DNA from: Bacillota bacterium
GTDB lineage: Bacteria; Bacillota; Clostridia; Christensenellales; Aristaeellaceae
Length of the DNA: 6,057 nucleotides
Direction: 5' to 3'
Assembly: GCA_023435435.1 (NCBI GenBank)
Contig: JAEYRW010000199.1
Location: forward strand, 1 to 6,057
Numbering within the stretch: position 1 is the first letter of the stretch; each line of letters starts with the position of its first letter. A program made the translations under genes and the position numbers. This document shows, piece after piece, positions 1-5,802 of this stretch. Under the pieces are notes generated by a model. It saw only the letters and a list, made by a program, of their open reading frames with translations. It had not been told where the DNA came from and did no database searches.

Positions 1-165
1 CCGACGCCGCCCCGGGGGCACAACCCCCGGCCCGCCGAATTGTAAAATCGGAGCGGTTGGGGCGGGGCCCCCGACCGAACCGACGGGAAATACATCTTTT
101 CACCCTGTTCGGGATTCTCAAGGGCACCAGCCCTTGTGCGGGGTCTGGGGCAGCACCCCAGCGTC
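1..165 (+). repeat. Intergenic hairpin block, copy 1 (5' end cut by window)
   Basis: This is a non-coding GC-rich stretch of consecutive inverted repeats. Hairpin D pairs 12-18 with 24-30 around a CACAA loop. Hairpin F pairs CGGTT (54-58) with AACCG (78-82) and has a GC-rich interior. Hairpin Ea pairs 119-125 with 130-136. Hairpin Eb pairs 145-150 with 156-161. The same hairpins occur in the same order in the blocks at 2514-2725 and 5818-6057. The 15-mer GGGATTCTCAAGGGC at 111-125 is identical to 6011-6025, and the similarity extends back to 94 (matching 5994). Hairpins A to C, seen in the other copies, would lie upstream of the window. I see no convincing promoter here. The remaining 34 bases before oppB (166-199) hold nothing I recognise apart from a weak GGA. 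Confidence 0.8.
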
Positions 166-199
166 CTCCCCGTCTCCCCTCCTGAATGGATGTGATACC

Positions 200-1141
200 T
201 TGCTACGCTATATCCTGAGGCGGCTCATTGGCGCGACGATCACGCTGGCGATTGTTTTGTCGGTGGTGTTTATTTTGCTGCGCCAGATGCCCATCGAGGG
301 TTACTTTGAAAACTTTGACAAAATGACGCCGGCGGTGATTCATTCGCGGCTGGACGCGCTGGGGCTGAACGATCTGATTTTCGTGCAGCTCAAGGATTTT
401 TTTGTGAAGCTGCTGGGCGGCGACATGGGCACCTCGGCGCGCTACCGCGTGGGCGCGTCCATCGGCGGGATCATTGCGCAGAAGGCGCCGCTTTCGATCA
501 TGCTGGGCCTGATGTCCATGGGCCTTGCGATGGTATTGGGCATTCCGCTGGGCGCGGCGATGGCGCGTTCCAAGGGGAAATTCTGGGATAAGTTCGGCAC
601 GCTTTTTATCGTGATCATCAACGCCGTTCCGGCGGCGGTCTATTATATCCTCATCCAGATGTACGCCACGGATCTTTTGAAGATCCCGATGCTCTTTGAA
701 CGTGGGAATCCTGTTACGTGGATTCTGCCGGTGTTTTCCATGTCGCTGGGCAACACCGCTTATTACGCCATGTGGCTGAGACGGTACATGCTGGACGAGA
801 TGACCAAGGATTATGTCCGGCTGGCAGCCGCCAAGGGCGTTTCCCGAAAGCGGATCACCATGCGCCACGTGTTCAGAAACGCGTTTGTGCCCATGATCCA
901 GTACCTGCCCACCTCGATTCTCTATACCGTGGGCGGCTCCATTTACATCGAGTCCCTCTATTCCATTCCCGGCATGGGCGGACTGCTCGTCGACGTCATT
1001 GGGCGTCAGGACAACCCCATGGTACAGGCCATCGTCATGCTCTACTGCGTGATCGGCGTGGTGGGACTGCTGATGGGCGACCTTTTGATGGGCATCATCG
1101 ACCCGCGCATCAAATTCGCGAAGAAGGAGGGAGCGCGCTGA
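200..1141 (+). CDS. oppB: Oligopeptide ABC transporter permease OppB
   Basis: This is one of the two channel-forming membrane proteins of an oligopeptide importer (OppB/DppB, binding-protein-dependent permease family). It is 313 residues long, normal for the family. The N-terminus MLRYILRRLIGA followed by a first membrane segment (about residues 9-28) is typical of OppB. Further hydrophobic segments lie near 96-120, 131-152, 171-188, 234-250 and 275-297. The EAA loop that docks on the ATPase is at about 209-231 (AAAKG through FRNAFVP), and IPGMGG (256-261) and the DPR near the C-terminus are family hallmarks. The start is TTG at 200: the open frame extends back to a TTG at 134, but that lies inside the intergenic repeat, and the first in-frame ATG (287) would delete the first membrane segment. 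The upstream binding site is weak (GGA at 188-190). The stop overlaps the oppC start by one base. Confidence 0.93.
   Translation: MLRYILRRLIGATITLAIVLSVVFILLRQMPIEGYFENFDKMTPAVIHSRLDALGLNDLIFVQLKDFFVKLLGGDMGTSARYRVGASIGGIIAQKAPLSIMLGLMSMGLAMVLGIPLGAAMARSKGKFWDKFGTLFIVIINAVPAAVYYILIQMYATDLLKIPMLFERGNPVTWILPVFSMSLGNTAYYAMWLRRYMLDEMTKDYVRLAAAKGVSRKRITMRHVFRNAFVPMIQYLPTSILYTVGGSIYIESLYSIPGMGGLLVDVIGRQDNPMVQAIVMLYCVIGVVGLLMGDLLMGIIDPRIKFAKKEGAR
1124..1130 (+). promoter_or_regulatory. Ribosome binding site of oppC
   Basis: AAGGAGG lies ten bases before the ATG at 1141, within the last codons of oppB. It is a near-perfect Shine-Dalgarno and fixes the oppC start at 1141, not at the upstream ATG at 718 in the same open frame. 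The latter would read through the oppB gene. Confidence 0.85.
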
Positions 1142-2514
1142 TGGTTTCGATCAAGGACAGCCAATCGGAAAAGTTTGAGAAACAGCTCACCGAAGCAGAG
1201 CTCTTCCAGCGCGCGGTCATGGACACCGCCGCGGCGGAGCGCGCGGGCTATTCGGACTACTCCTACTGGGGCTCCACCCTTCGGGTTTTCCGCAAAAACA
1301 AGGTGGCGATGACCATGTTCGTCATCCTCATCGTGCTTCTGGCGTTTACCGTGGTACAGCCCTACCTGCCCAACCAGCGCCCGGCGAATTACATCAACAA
1401 TCATCCCGCCACGGGCATCCAGCTTTCGAACCTCGCGCCGTCCTTGAACTCGGCCCTGGAAAGCATTCCGGCGGGCACGACCCTCAGCGTGAAGGACTAC
1501 GACGAAAACTGGTACGAGGCCACTAACGTGCTGGGCGCCATCAACAAGCGCACGGAGTTCACCTGCCTTGAATACGGCGAAACCTGGAGCCTTGTGGAGT
1601 ACGAAGACGTTCAGGGCTACGTCGAGACGCGCTTTCTGAAGCTGCCCGATCCCATCCCGGACGGCGCGTTTCAGACCATGTCCAACTATAAAATCAGTCT
1701 GTACGCCTCTGCCGCCAACATCACCAACAACGGCGACCCGGTCTACGTCAAAAAGAGCGCCGTGGAGCTGCTCGACGCTGAAACGGGAATGGCCGTGACC
1801 ACCGAAAAGACGGATGTCTGTTCCATTCCGTCCGAAAACGGGTTCTGGTTCGGCACCAACAACATTGGGCAGGACCTGTGGGCGCGGGTCTGGGCAGGCA
1901 CGCGCACCTCGCTGTTCATCGGCATCATGGTGGCGCTCGTCGAGGCGTTCGTGGGCATCTTCGTGGGCGTGGTCTGGGGCTATGTCCGCAGGCTCGACCG
2001 GGTCATGACCGAGGTCTACAACGTGCTCGACAACATCCCGTCGACCATCGTGCTGATCCTCATCTCCTACATTCTCAAGCCCGGACTTTCCACCATCATC
2101 TTCGCCATGTGCTTAACCGGCTGGCTGGGCATGGCGCGGTTCATCCGCAACCAGATCGTCATCATCCGCGACCGCGACTACAACCTCGCCTCGCGCTGCC
2201 TGGGCACCGGCACATTCCGCATCATCATGCGCAACCTTTTGCCCTACCTCGTGTCCGTCATCACCCTGCGCATGGCCCTCGCCATCCCCGGCGCCATCGG
2301 GTCCGAGGTCTTCATCACCTACATCGGCCTGGGCCTGCCCGCCGACATTCCCTCCCTGGGCAACCTCATCAACGCGGGCCGCAAGCTCATTACCTCGCCG
2401 TCTTTGCGCTATCAGCTCATCTTCCCCGCCATCGTTCTGTCCGTCATCACCATCTCGTTCTACATCATCGGCAACTCCTTCGCGGACGCCGCCGATCCGA
2501 AGAACCACGTGTAG
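1141..2514 (+). CDS. oppC: Oligopeptide ABC transporter permease OppC with enlarged external loop
   Basis: This is the second channel subunit of the peptide importer, pairing with OppB. It is 457 residues, against about 300 for usual OppC/AmiD proteins. A cytoplasmic N-terminus with SYWGS (41-45) leads to membrane segment 1 (about 56-74). The permease core resumes at GFWFGTNNIGQD (234-245) and carries hydrophobic segments near 256-280, 300-325, 365-392 and 427-445. The EAA loop is at about 350-368 (ASRCLG through NLLP), and the end ADAADPKNHV closely resembles Gram-positive AmiD-type proteins. The extra length is an insertion at about residues 101-232, in the loop that should face outward. 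It contains a likely SH3-like domain, described separately. The start overlaps the oppB stop (TGATG), so translation is probably coupled. The final base of the stop codon begins the first hairpin of the following repeat block. Confidence 0.95.
   Translation: MVSIKDSQSEKFEKQLTEAELFQRAVMDTAAAERAGYSDYSYWGSTLRVFRKNKVAMTMFVILIVLLAFTVVQPYLPNQRPANYINNHPATGIQLSNLAPSLNSALESIPAGTTLSVKDYDENWYEATNVLGAINKRTEFTCLEYGETWSLVEYEDVQGYVETRFLKLPDPIPDGAFQTMSNYKISLYASAANITNNGDPVYVKKSAVELLDAETGMAVTTEKTDVCSIPSENGFWFGTNNIGQDLWARVWAGTRTSLFIGIMVALVEAFVGIFVGVVWGYVRRLDRVMTEVYNVLDNIPSTIVLILISYILKPGLSTIIFAMCLTGWLGMARFIRNQIVIIRDRDYNLASRCLGTGTFRIIMRNLLPYLVSVITLRMALAIPGAIGSEVFITYIGLGLPADIPSLGNLINAGRKLITSPSLRYQLIFPAIVLSVITISFYIIGNSFADAADPKNHV
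1441..1836 (+). other. Domain insertion in OppC: bacterial SH3-like plus unassigned segment
   Basis: Residues 101-232 of OppC interrupt the region where ordinary AmiD/OppC proteins pass from the first external loop straight to the FGT(N/D)..G.(D/S) motif. Residues 113-168 fit the bacterial SH3 (SH3b) pattern: LSVKDY as the first strand, NVLGAINKRTEFTCLEY as the 'vig.l..G..v.v' part, W149 with LVEY after it, then QGYVETRFL, equivalent to the conserved GYV...YL ending. IPAGTT (109-114) may be a linker or the remnant of a preceding repeat. The rest (about 178-228) is rich in polar and beta-prone residues and I cannot assign it. Two cysteines (142 and 227) could pair outside the cell. The SH3b reading is by eye from pattern; the membrane topology follows from family knowledge. 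Confidence 0.6.
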
Positions 2515-2725
2515 CAGGGGACTCCGCCCCCTGCATCTCCGCCAAAGGGACTGTGCCCCTTTGGAACCCCCATCCGGGGGGACTCATACTTCACTTCGTC
2601 GGATCGTCCGGGGGTCCAACCCCGGGCGGCCCGAATAAACAATTCGCTCCCCGCCGCGCAGCGGCGGAGCGTGGGATTCTCGAGGGCGCAAGCCCTTGAG
2701 CGGGGGTCCGGGGGCGTCCCCCGGC
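2514..2725 (+). repeat. Intergenic hairpin block, copy 2 (complete), inside the operon
   Basis: Seven hairpins lie in about 210 bases between oppC and oppD. A pairs 2514-2520 with 2528-2534 and uses the last base of the oppC stop codon. B pairs CCAAAGGG (2542-2549) with CCCTTTGG (2557-2564). C pairs 2567-2571 with 2576-2580. D pairs 2605-2613 with 2620-2628. F pairs 2651-2657 with 2661-2667, extended by 2646-2648 with 2668-2670 across a two-base bulge. Ea pairs 2679-2687 with 2692-2700 around a GCAA loop. Eb pairs 2708-2714 with 2718-2724. Order and orientation match the copy after the racemase. No T-tract follows any of these stems and no plausible gene lies within. As all flanking genes are on the same strand, it is probably transcribed as part of the operon mRNA. 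Confidence 0.85.
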
Positions 2726-2736
2726 GCACCTTTCGT

Positions 2737-2742
2737 AAGGAG
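2737..2742 (+). promoter_or_regulatory. Ribosome binding site of oppD
   Basis: AAGGAG lies eight bases before the ATG at 2751. The in-frame TTG at 2745 is only two bases from this site, so the ATG is the start. The site begins 12 bases after the last repeat hairpin (ends 2724). Confidence 0.85.
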
Positions 2743-2750
2743 TTTTGTCC

Positions 2751-3785
2751 ATGAGAGAGACCATACTGACCGTCAAAAATCTGAACGTGAAGTTTCACAT
2801 GCGCGGGCGCGTTCTGCACGCGATCCGGGATGTTTCCCTTGCGCTGTACAAGGGGGAGTCTCTGGCCATCGTGGGCGAATCGGGCTCGGGCAAGAGCGTT
2901 TTTACCAAGTGCTTCATGGGGCTCAACGATCTGAACGGGTTTATCGACTCGGGCGAGATCGTGTACGGGGGCCGCGACCTTGCGAAGTTCAAGGAGGAAA
3001 GGGACTGGCTCACCATCCGCGGCAAGGAGATCGCCATGGTGATGCAGGACCCCATGACGAGCCTCAACCCACTCAAGACCATCGGCGCGCAGATCGTCGA
3101 GGCCATCCGGCTGCATCAGAAGGGCACGAAGGACGAGGCCCACGCGGAGATGCTCAAGGTTTTGAAGGACGTGGGCATCGACGAGCCCGCGCGCCGGGCG
3201 AAGCAGTATCCCCACGAATTTTCGGGGGGCATGCGCCAGCGCGTGGTAATCGCCATCGCCGTGGCGTGCCGGCCGCAGATCCTCATCTGCGACGAGCCGA
3301 CGACCGCGCTGGACGTGACCATTCAGGCGCAGATATTGAGCCTCATCAAGGAACTGCGCGACCGGCTGGGACTCACCTGCGTGTACATCACCCACGATTT
3401 GGGCGTGGTGGCCAACGTCGCCGACCGCATCGCGGTCATGTACGCGGGGGACATCATTGAGCTGGGCACCAGCGAGGAAATCTTCTACGACCCGCGCCAC
3501 CCCTACACATGGGCGCTGCTTTCGTCGCTGCCGCAGTTGGGCGTAAAGGGCGAGCCGCTTTATTCCATCAAGGGCACGCCGCCCAACCTGTATGCGGAGA
3601 TCAGGGGCGACGCCTTCGCGCCGCGCAACCCCTACGCGCTCGAGATCGATTTTGTTGAGCGTCCGCCGTATTTTGACGTCACCGAAACCCACAGGGCGCG
3701 CACGTGGCTCCTCGATCCCCGCGCGCCGAAAATCGAGCCGCCGGCTTCCATCGCGGCCATGCGGAAGGGAGGCGCGCGCACATGA
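2751..3785 (+). CDS. oppD: Oligopeptide ABC transporter ATP-binding protein OppD
   Basis: This is one of the two cytoplasmic ATPases that drive the peptide importer. It is 344 residues, normal for OppD/DppD. Visible motifs are Walker A GESGSGKS (42-49), Q-loop Q99 in VMQDP, the ABC signature FSGGMRQR (157-164, with Met in place of the last Gln of LSGGQ, common in OppD), Walker B ILICDEP (177-183) with TTALD after it, and the switch histidine H215 in ITHD. The C-terminal oligopeptide-transporter extension (about 245-330) has HPYTWALLSSLP, IKGTPPNL, GDAFAPRNPYALEID and TWLLDPRAP. It lacks the cysteine cluster found in many Proteobacterial DppD/OppD proteins, as is usual for the Gram-positive Opp/Ami branch. 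A strong ribosome binding site precedes it. The stop overlaps oppF in an ATGA arrangement. It is separated from its permease partners by a repeat block. Confidence 0.97.
   Translation: MRETILTVKNLNVKFHMRGRVLHAIRDVSLALYKGESLAIVGESGSGKSVFTKCFMGLNDLNGFIDSGEIVYGGRDLAKFKEERDWLTIRGKEIAMVMQDPMTSLNPLKTIGAQIVEAIRLHQKGTKDEAHAEMLKVLKDVGIDEPARRAKQYPHEFSGGMRQRVVIAIAVACRPQILICDEPTTALDVTIQAQILSLIKELRDRLGLTCVYITHDLGVVANVADRIAVMYAGDIIELGTSEEIFYDPRHPYTWALLSSLPQLGVKGEPLYSIKGTPPNLYAEIRGDAFAPRNPYALEIDFVERPPYFDVTETHRARTWLLDPRAPKIEPPASIAAMRKGGART
3767..3772 (+). promoter_or_regulatory. Ribosome binding site of oppF
   Basis: GGGAGG lies nine bases before the ATG at 3782, inside the end of oppD. It supports this start over upstream in-frame codons such as the one at 3704, which would overlap oppD by about 80 bases. 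Confidence 0.75.
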
Positions 3786-4708
3786 GCGAGAAACTGATCG
3801 AACTGAAGGGCATTTCCGTGGACTTCGGCGCCGGCCGCAAGAAGATGCGCGCGGTGAACAATGTCTCCTTCGACGTCCACAAGGGCGAAACGTTCGGGCT
3901 GGTGGGGGAATCCGGCTGCGGGAAGACCACCATCGGCCGCGCCATCGTGCGCATCCACCCCGTCTCCGCGGGCGAGGTGGTCTACGCCGGGCGGCGCATC
4001 ACCGGCAAGATCGACCCGGTGCTGGACCGCGAGGTGACGCGCAGAATCCAGATGATTTTTCAGGACCCCATGGCGTCCCTCAACGAGCGCGCCAAGGTGG
4101 ACTACATCGTCTCCGAGGGCATCGTCTCCGACCGCTCCATTTCAAAAGCCCAAAGGCGCGCGATGGTGGACGAGGCGCTTGAGGAGGTCGGGCTTTTGCC
4201 CGAGTTCGCCAGCCGGTTCCCCCACGAATTTTCCGGCGGCCAGCGCCAGCGCATCGGCATCGCCCGCGCGCTCATCATGCGCCCGGACTTCATCATCGCC
4301 GACGAGCCCATCTCCGCGCTGGACGTGTCCATCCGCGCGCAGGTGTTGAACCTCATGAGCGAGCTCCAGAAAAAGCGCGGGCTCACGTACCTGTTCATCT
4401 CCCACGACCTTTCGGTCATGCGCTTCATCTGCGACCGGATTGCGGTGATCCACAAGGGAATTCTGGTGGAGTTGAGTCCCACGGAAAAGCTGTTCGAGCA
4501 CCCGCTGCACCCCTACACCCGTGCGCTTCTCTCCGCCGTGCCCCAGCCGGACCCGGAGACCGAGCGCGTGAAGGTGCTGACCACTTACGATCCGAAAATG
4601 CATGATTACGCGACCGACAAGCCGCGCTGGGAGGAAATCGAGCCGGGCCACTTCGTGCGCGGAAACGGCAAGGAACTGGCAGAATACGGGGAGATGCTGA
4701 AAAAATGA
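3782..4708 (+). CDS. oppF: Oligopeptide ABC transporter ATP-binding protein OppF
   Basis: This is the second ATPase of the importer, which pairs with OppD. It has 308 residues, typical of Gram-positive OppF/AmiF. Motifs are Walker A GESGCGKT (42-49), Q-loop Q94 in IFQDPMASLN, the canonical signature FSGGQRQR (150-157), Walker B FIIADEPISALD (170-181) and the switch histidine H208 in ISHD. The C-terminal extension starts at HPLHPYTRALLSAVPQPDP (240-258) and continues with YDP..HDY..DKP and EPGHFV (about 269-292), as in AmiF-like proteins. The ATG overlaps the oppD stop by four bases and its own stop overlaps the racemase start by four bases, so these three genes are probably translationally coupled. 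The consensus signature here beside the variant one in OppD is normal for this heterodimer. Confidence 0.97.
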   Translation: MSEKLIELKGISVDFGAGRKKMRAVNNVSFDVHKGETFGLVGESGCGKTTIGRAIVRIHPVSAGEVVYAGRRITGKIDPVLDREVTRRIQMIFQDPMASLNERAKVDYIVSEGIVSDRSISKAQRRAMVDEALEEVGLLPEFASRFPHEFSGGQRQRIGIARALIMRPDFIIADEPISALDVSIRAQVLNLMSELQKKRGLTYLFISHDLSVMRFICDRIAVIHKGILVELSPTEKLFEHPLHPYTRALLSAVPQPDPETERVKVLTTYDPKMHDYATDKPRWEEIEPGHFVRGNGKELAEYGEMLKK

Positions 4709-5802
4709 CGCCGGAACAAATGACCGCCCGCTGCTGGGTGGAGATCGACCTCAATGTCGTTCGGGACAATTACCACAGGGCGCGCGCCATGAGCGGCGAC
4801 GCGCGCGTGATCCCGGTTCTCAAGGCGGATGCCTACGGCCTGGGCGCGGCGAAAATCGCCCGGGTTCTCAAGGCCGAGGGCGCGCGCTTCTTTGCCGTCG
4901 CGGAATACCTGGAGGCGGAAGAAATTCAGGACGCGGCGGGCGTGGACGTTCTGGTCATGGGTCTGACACCCGACGCGTTCCTCGAAAGCGCCGTGGAGCG
5001 GGGGATTGCCGTGACGCTGGTTGACCTCCGGCAGGCGCGCCTTTTGAACGAAATCGCCGCGCGGCTCGGAAAGACGGCCCGCGCGCACATCAAGCTGGAC
5101 ACCGGGCTTCACCGGCTCGGTTTTTCCCCGGAGGAGGCGGTTTCCGCCGCCCGGGCGGTCATCGGCATGGCATGGGTGTGCGTGGAGGGGCTGTTTACCC
5201 ACCTCGCGCTCCGCAGCCGGGAACTGGACGATCTCCAGATCGCGCGGCTCACAGCAGTCGCGGACGCGCTTCGTGCCGAAAACCTCGACTTTGGCATGCT
5301 GCATGCGCTGGATTCCATCGGCATGTGCCTCTATCCCGCGTACCGCTTCGATGCCGTGCGCTCCGGCACCTGGCTCTACGGCGCGTGGCATCCCTCCTTC
5401 CCGCCCGACGGCTGCCGGCTCGCCGCGCGCCTTTGCGCGCGCATCACCCAGGTGCGCACGGTGCCCGCGGGGGAGTGTCTCGGCTACGATTCCGAGCACC
5501 CGCTTGTCCGCGACAGCGTCATCGCCACCCTCGCGTGCGGCTATTACGACGGCATCCCCCGCGCCAACGCCTGCGGCTTCGCCGTGGTGCGCGGCGTGCG
5601 CGCACCCATCGCGGGGCTCGTCATGATGGATCAGATGACCCTCGACGTCACCGATGTCCCCGGCGTCAAACCCGGCGATGCCGCCACATTCTACGGCGAC
5701 GGCATCTCCCTCCTCGAAGCCTCAAAGTGGTACGGCGTCAACCGCAACGAACTCATCGTGCGCCTGAGCCGAAGGGTGAGGCGGGTATACCTGGGGGAGT
5801 AA
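4705..5802 (+). CDS. alr: Alanine racemase family enzyme (fold-type III PLP), VanT-like active-site change
   Basis: This is a PLP-dependent amino acid racemase of the Alr family; such enzymes interconvert L- and D-alanine, usually for peptidoglycan. It has 365 residues, near the family norm. The PLP lysine is K40 in VLKADAYGLG, and the second catalytic base is Y261 in LGYDSEH. Also present are K130 and R137 (HIKLDTGLHRLGF), H166, S204, R219 in VRSG, CGYYDGIPR (278-286) and MMDQ (307-310). Two positions depart from Bacillus-type Alr: Asp203 for the usual Asn203, and Asn348 (RNEL) where the Tyr354 of NYE is expected. The second change occurs in VanT serine racemases, so serine or another amino acid may be the substrate. 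No membrane segment is seen. The start at 4705 (ATGA overlap with oppF, GGGGAG at 4688-4693) is preferred; Met6 (4720) is possible. I cannot tell whether it is the cell's only racemase. Confidence 0.88.
   Translation: MTPEQMTARCWVEIDLNVVRDNYHRARAMSGDARVIPVLKADAYGLGAAKIARVLKAEGARFFAVAEYLEAEEIQDAAGVDVLVMGLTPDAFLESAVERGIAVTLVDLRQARLLNEIAARLGKTARAHIKLDTGLHRLGFSPEEAVSAARAVIGMAWVCVEGLFTHLALRSRELDDLQIARLTAVADALRAENLDFGMLHALDSIGMCLYPAYRFDAVRSGTWLYGAWHPSFPPDGCRLAARLCARITQVRTVPAGECLGYDSEHPLVRDSVIATLACGYYDGIPRANACGFAVVRGVRAPIAGLVMMDQMTLDVTDVPGVKPGDAATFYGDGISLLEASKWYGVNRNELIVRLSRRVRRVYLGE

Noticed and set aside
1..165. CRISPR array or tRNA/rRNA gene in the repeat blocks
   Set aside because: There are no evenly spaced identical direct repeats with unique spacers, and no cloverleaf or rRNA signature. 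The structure is a series of different inverted repeats.
186..218. Tiny ORF starting at the ATG at 186, overlapping the oppB start
   Set aside because: It has only ten codons, no ribosome binding site, and no composition suggesting an attenuator peptide.
1878..2699. + strand frame of 273 codons overlapping oppC
   Set aside because: Its translation is dominated by His, Arg, Pro and Gly, typical of an out-of-frame reading, and it continues into the repeat block.
2460..3692. Long open frame on the - strand (410 codons) opposite oppD
   Set aside because: It is the mirror of a real, motif-complete OppD in GC-rich DNA, has no recognisable domain, and runs through the hairpin block.
3606..3720. 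Loss of C-terminal iron-sulfur-type cysteines in OppD
   Set aside because: The cysteine-free GDAFAPRN form is normal in the Gram-positive Opp/Ami branch, so it is not a defect.
4606..5499. - strand frame of 297 codons opposite oppF and the racemase
   Set aside because: No domain pattern. The + strand genes there have all their catalytic motifs intact.
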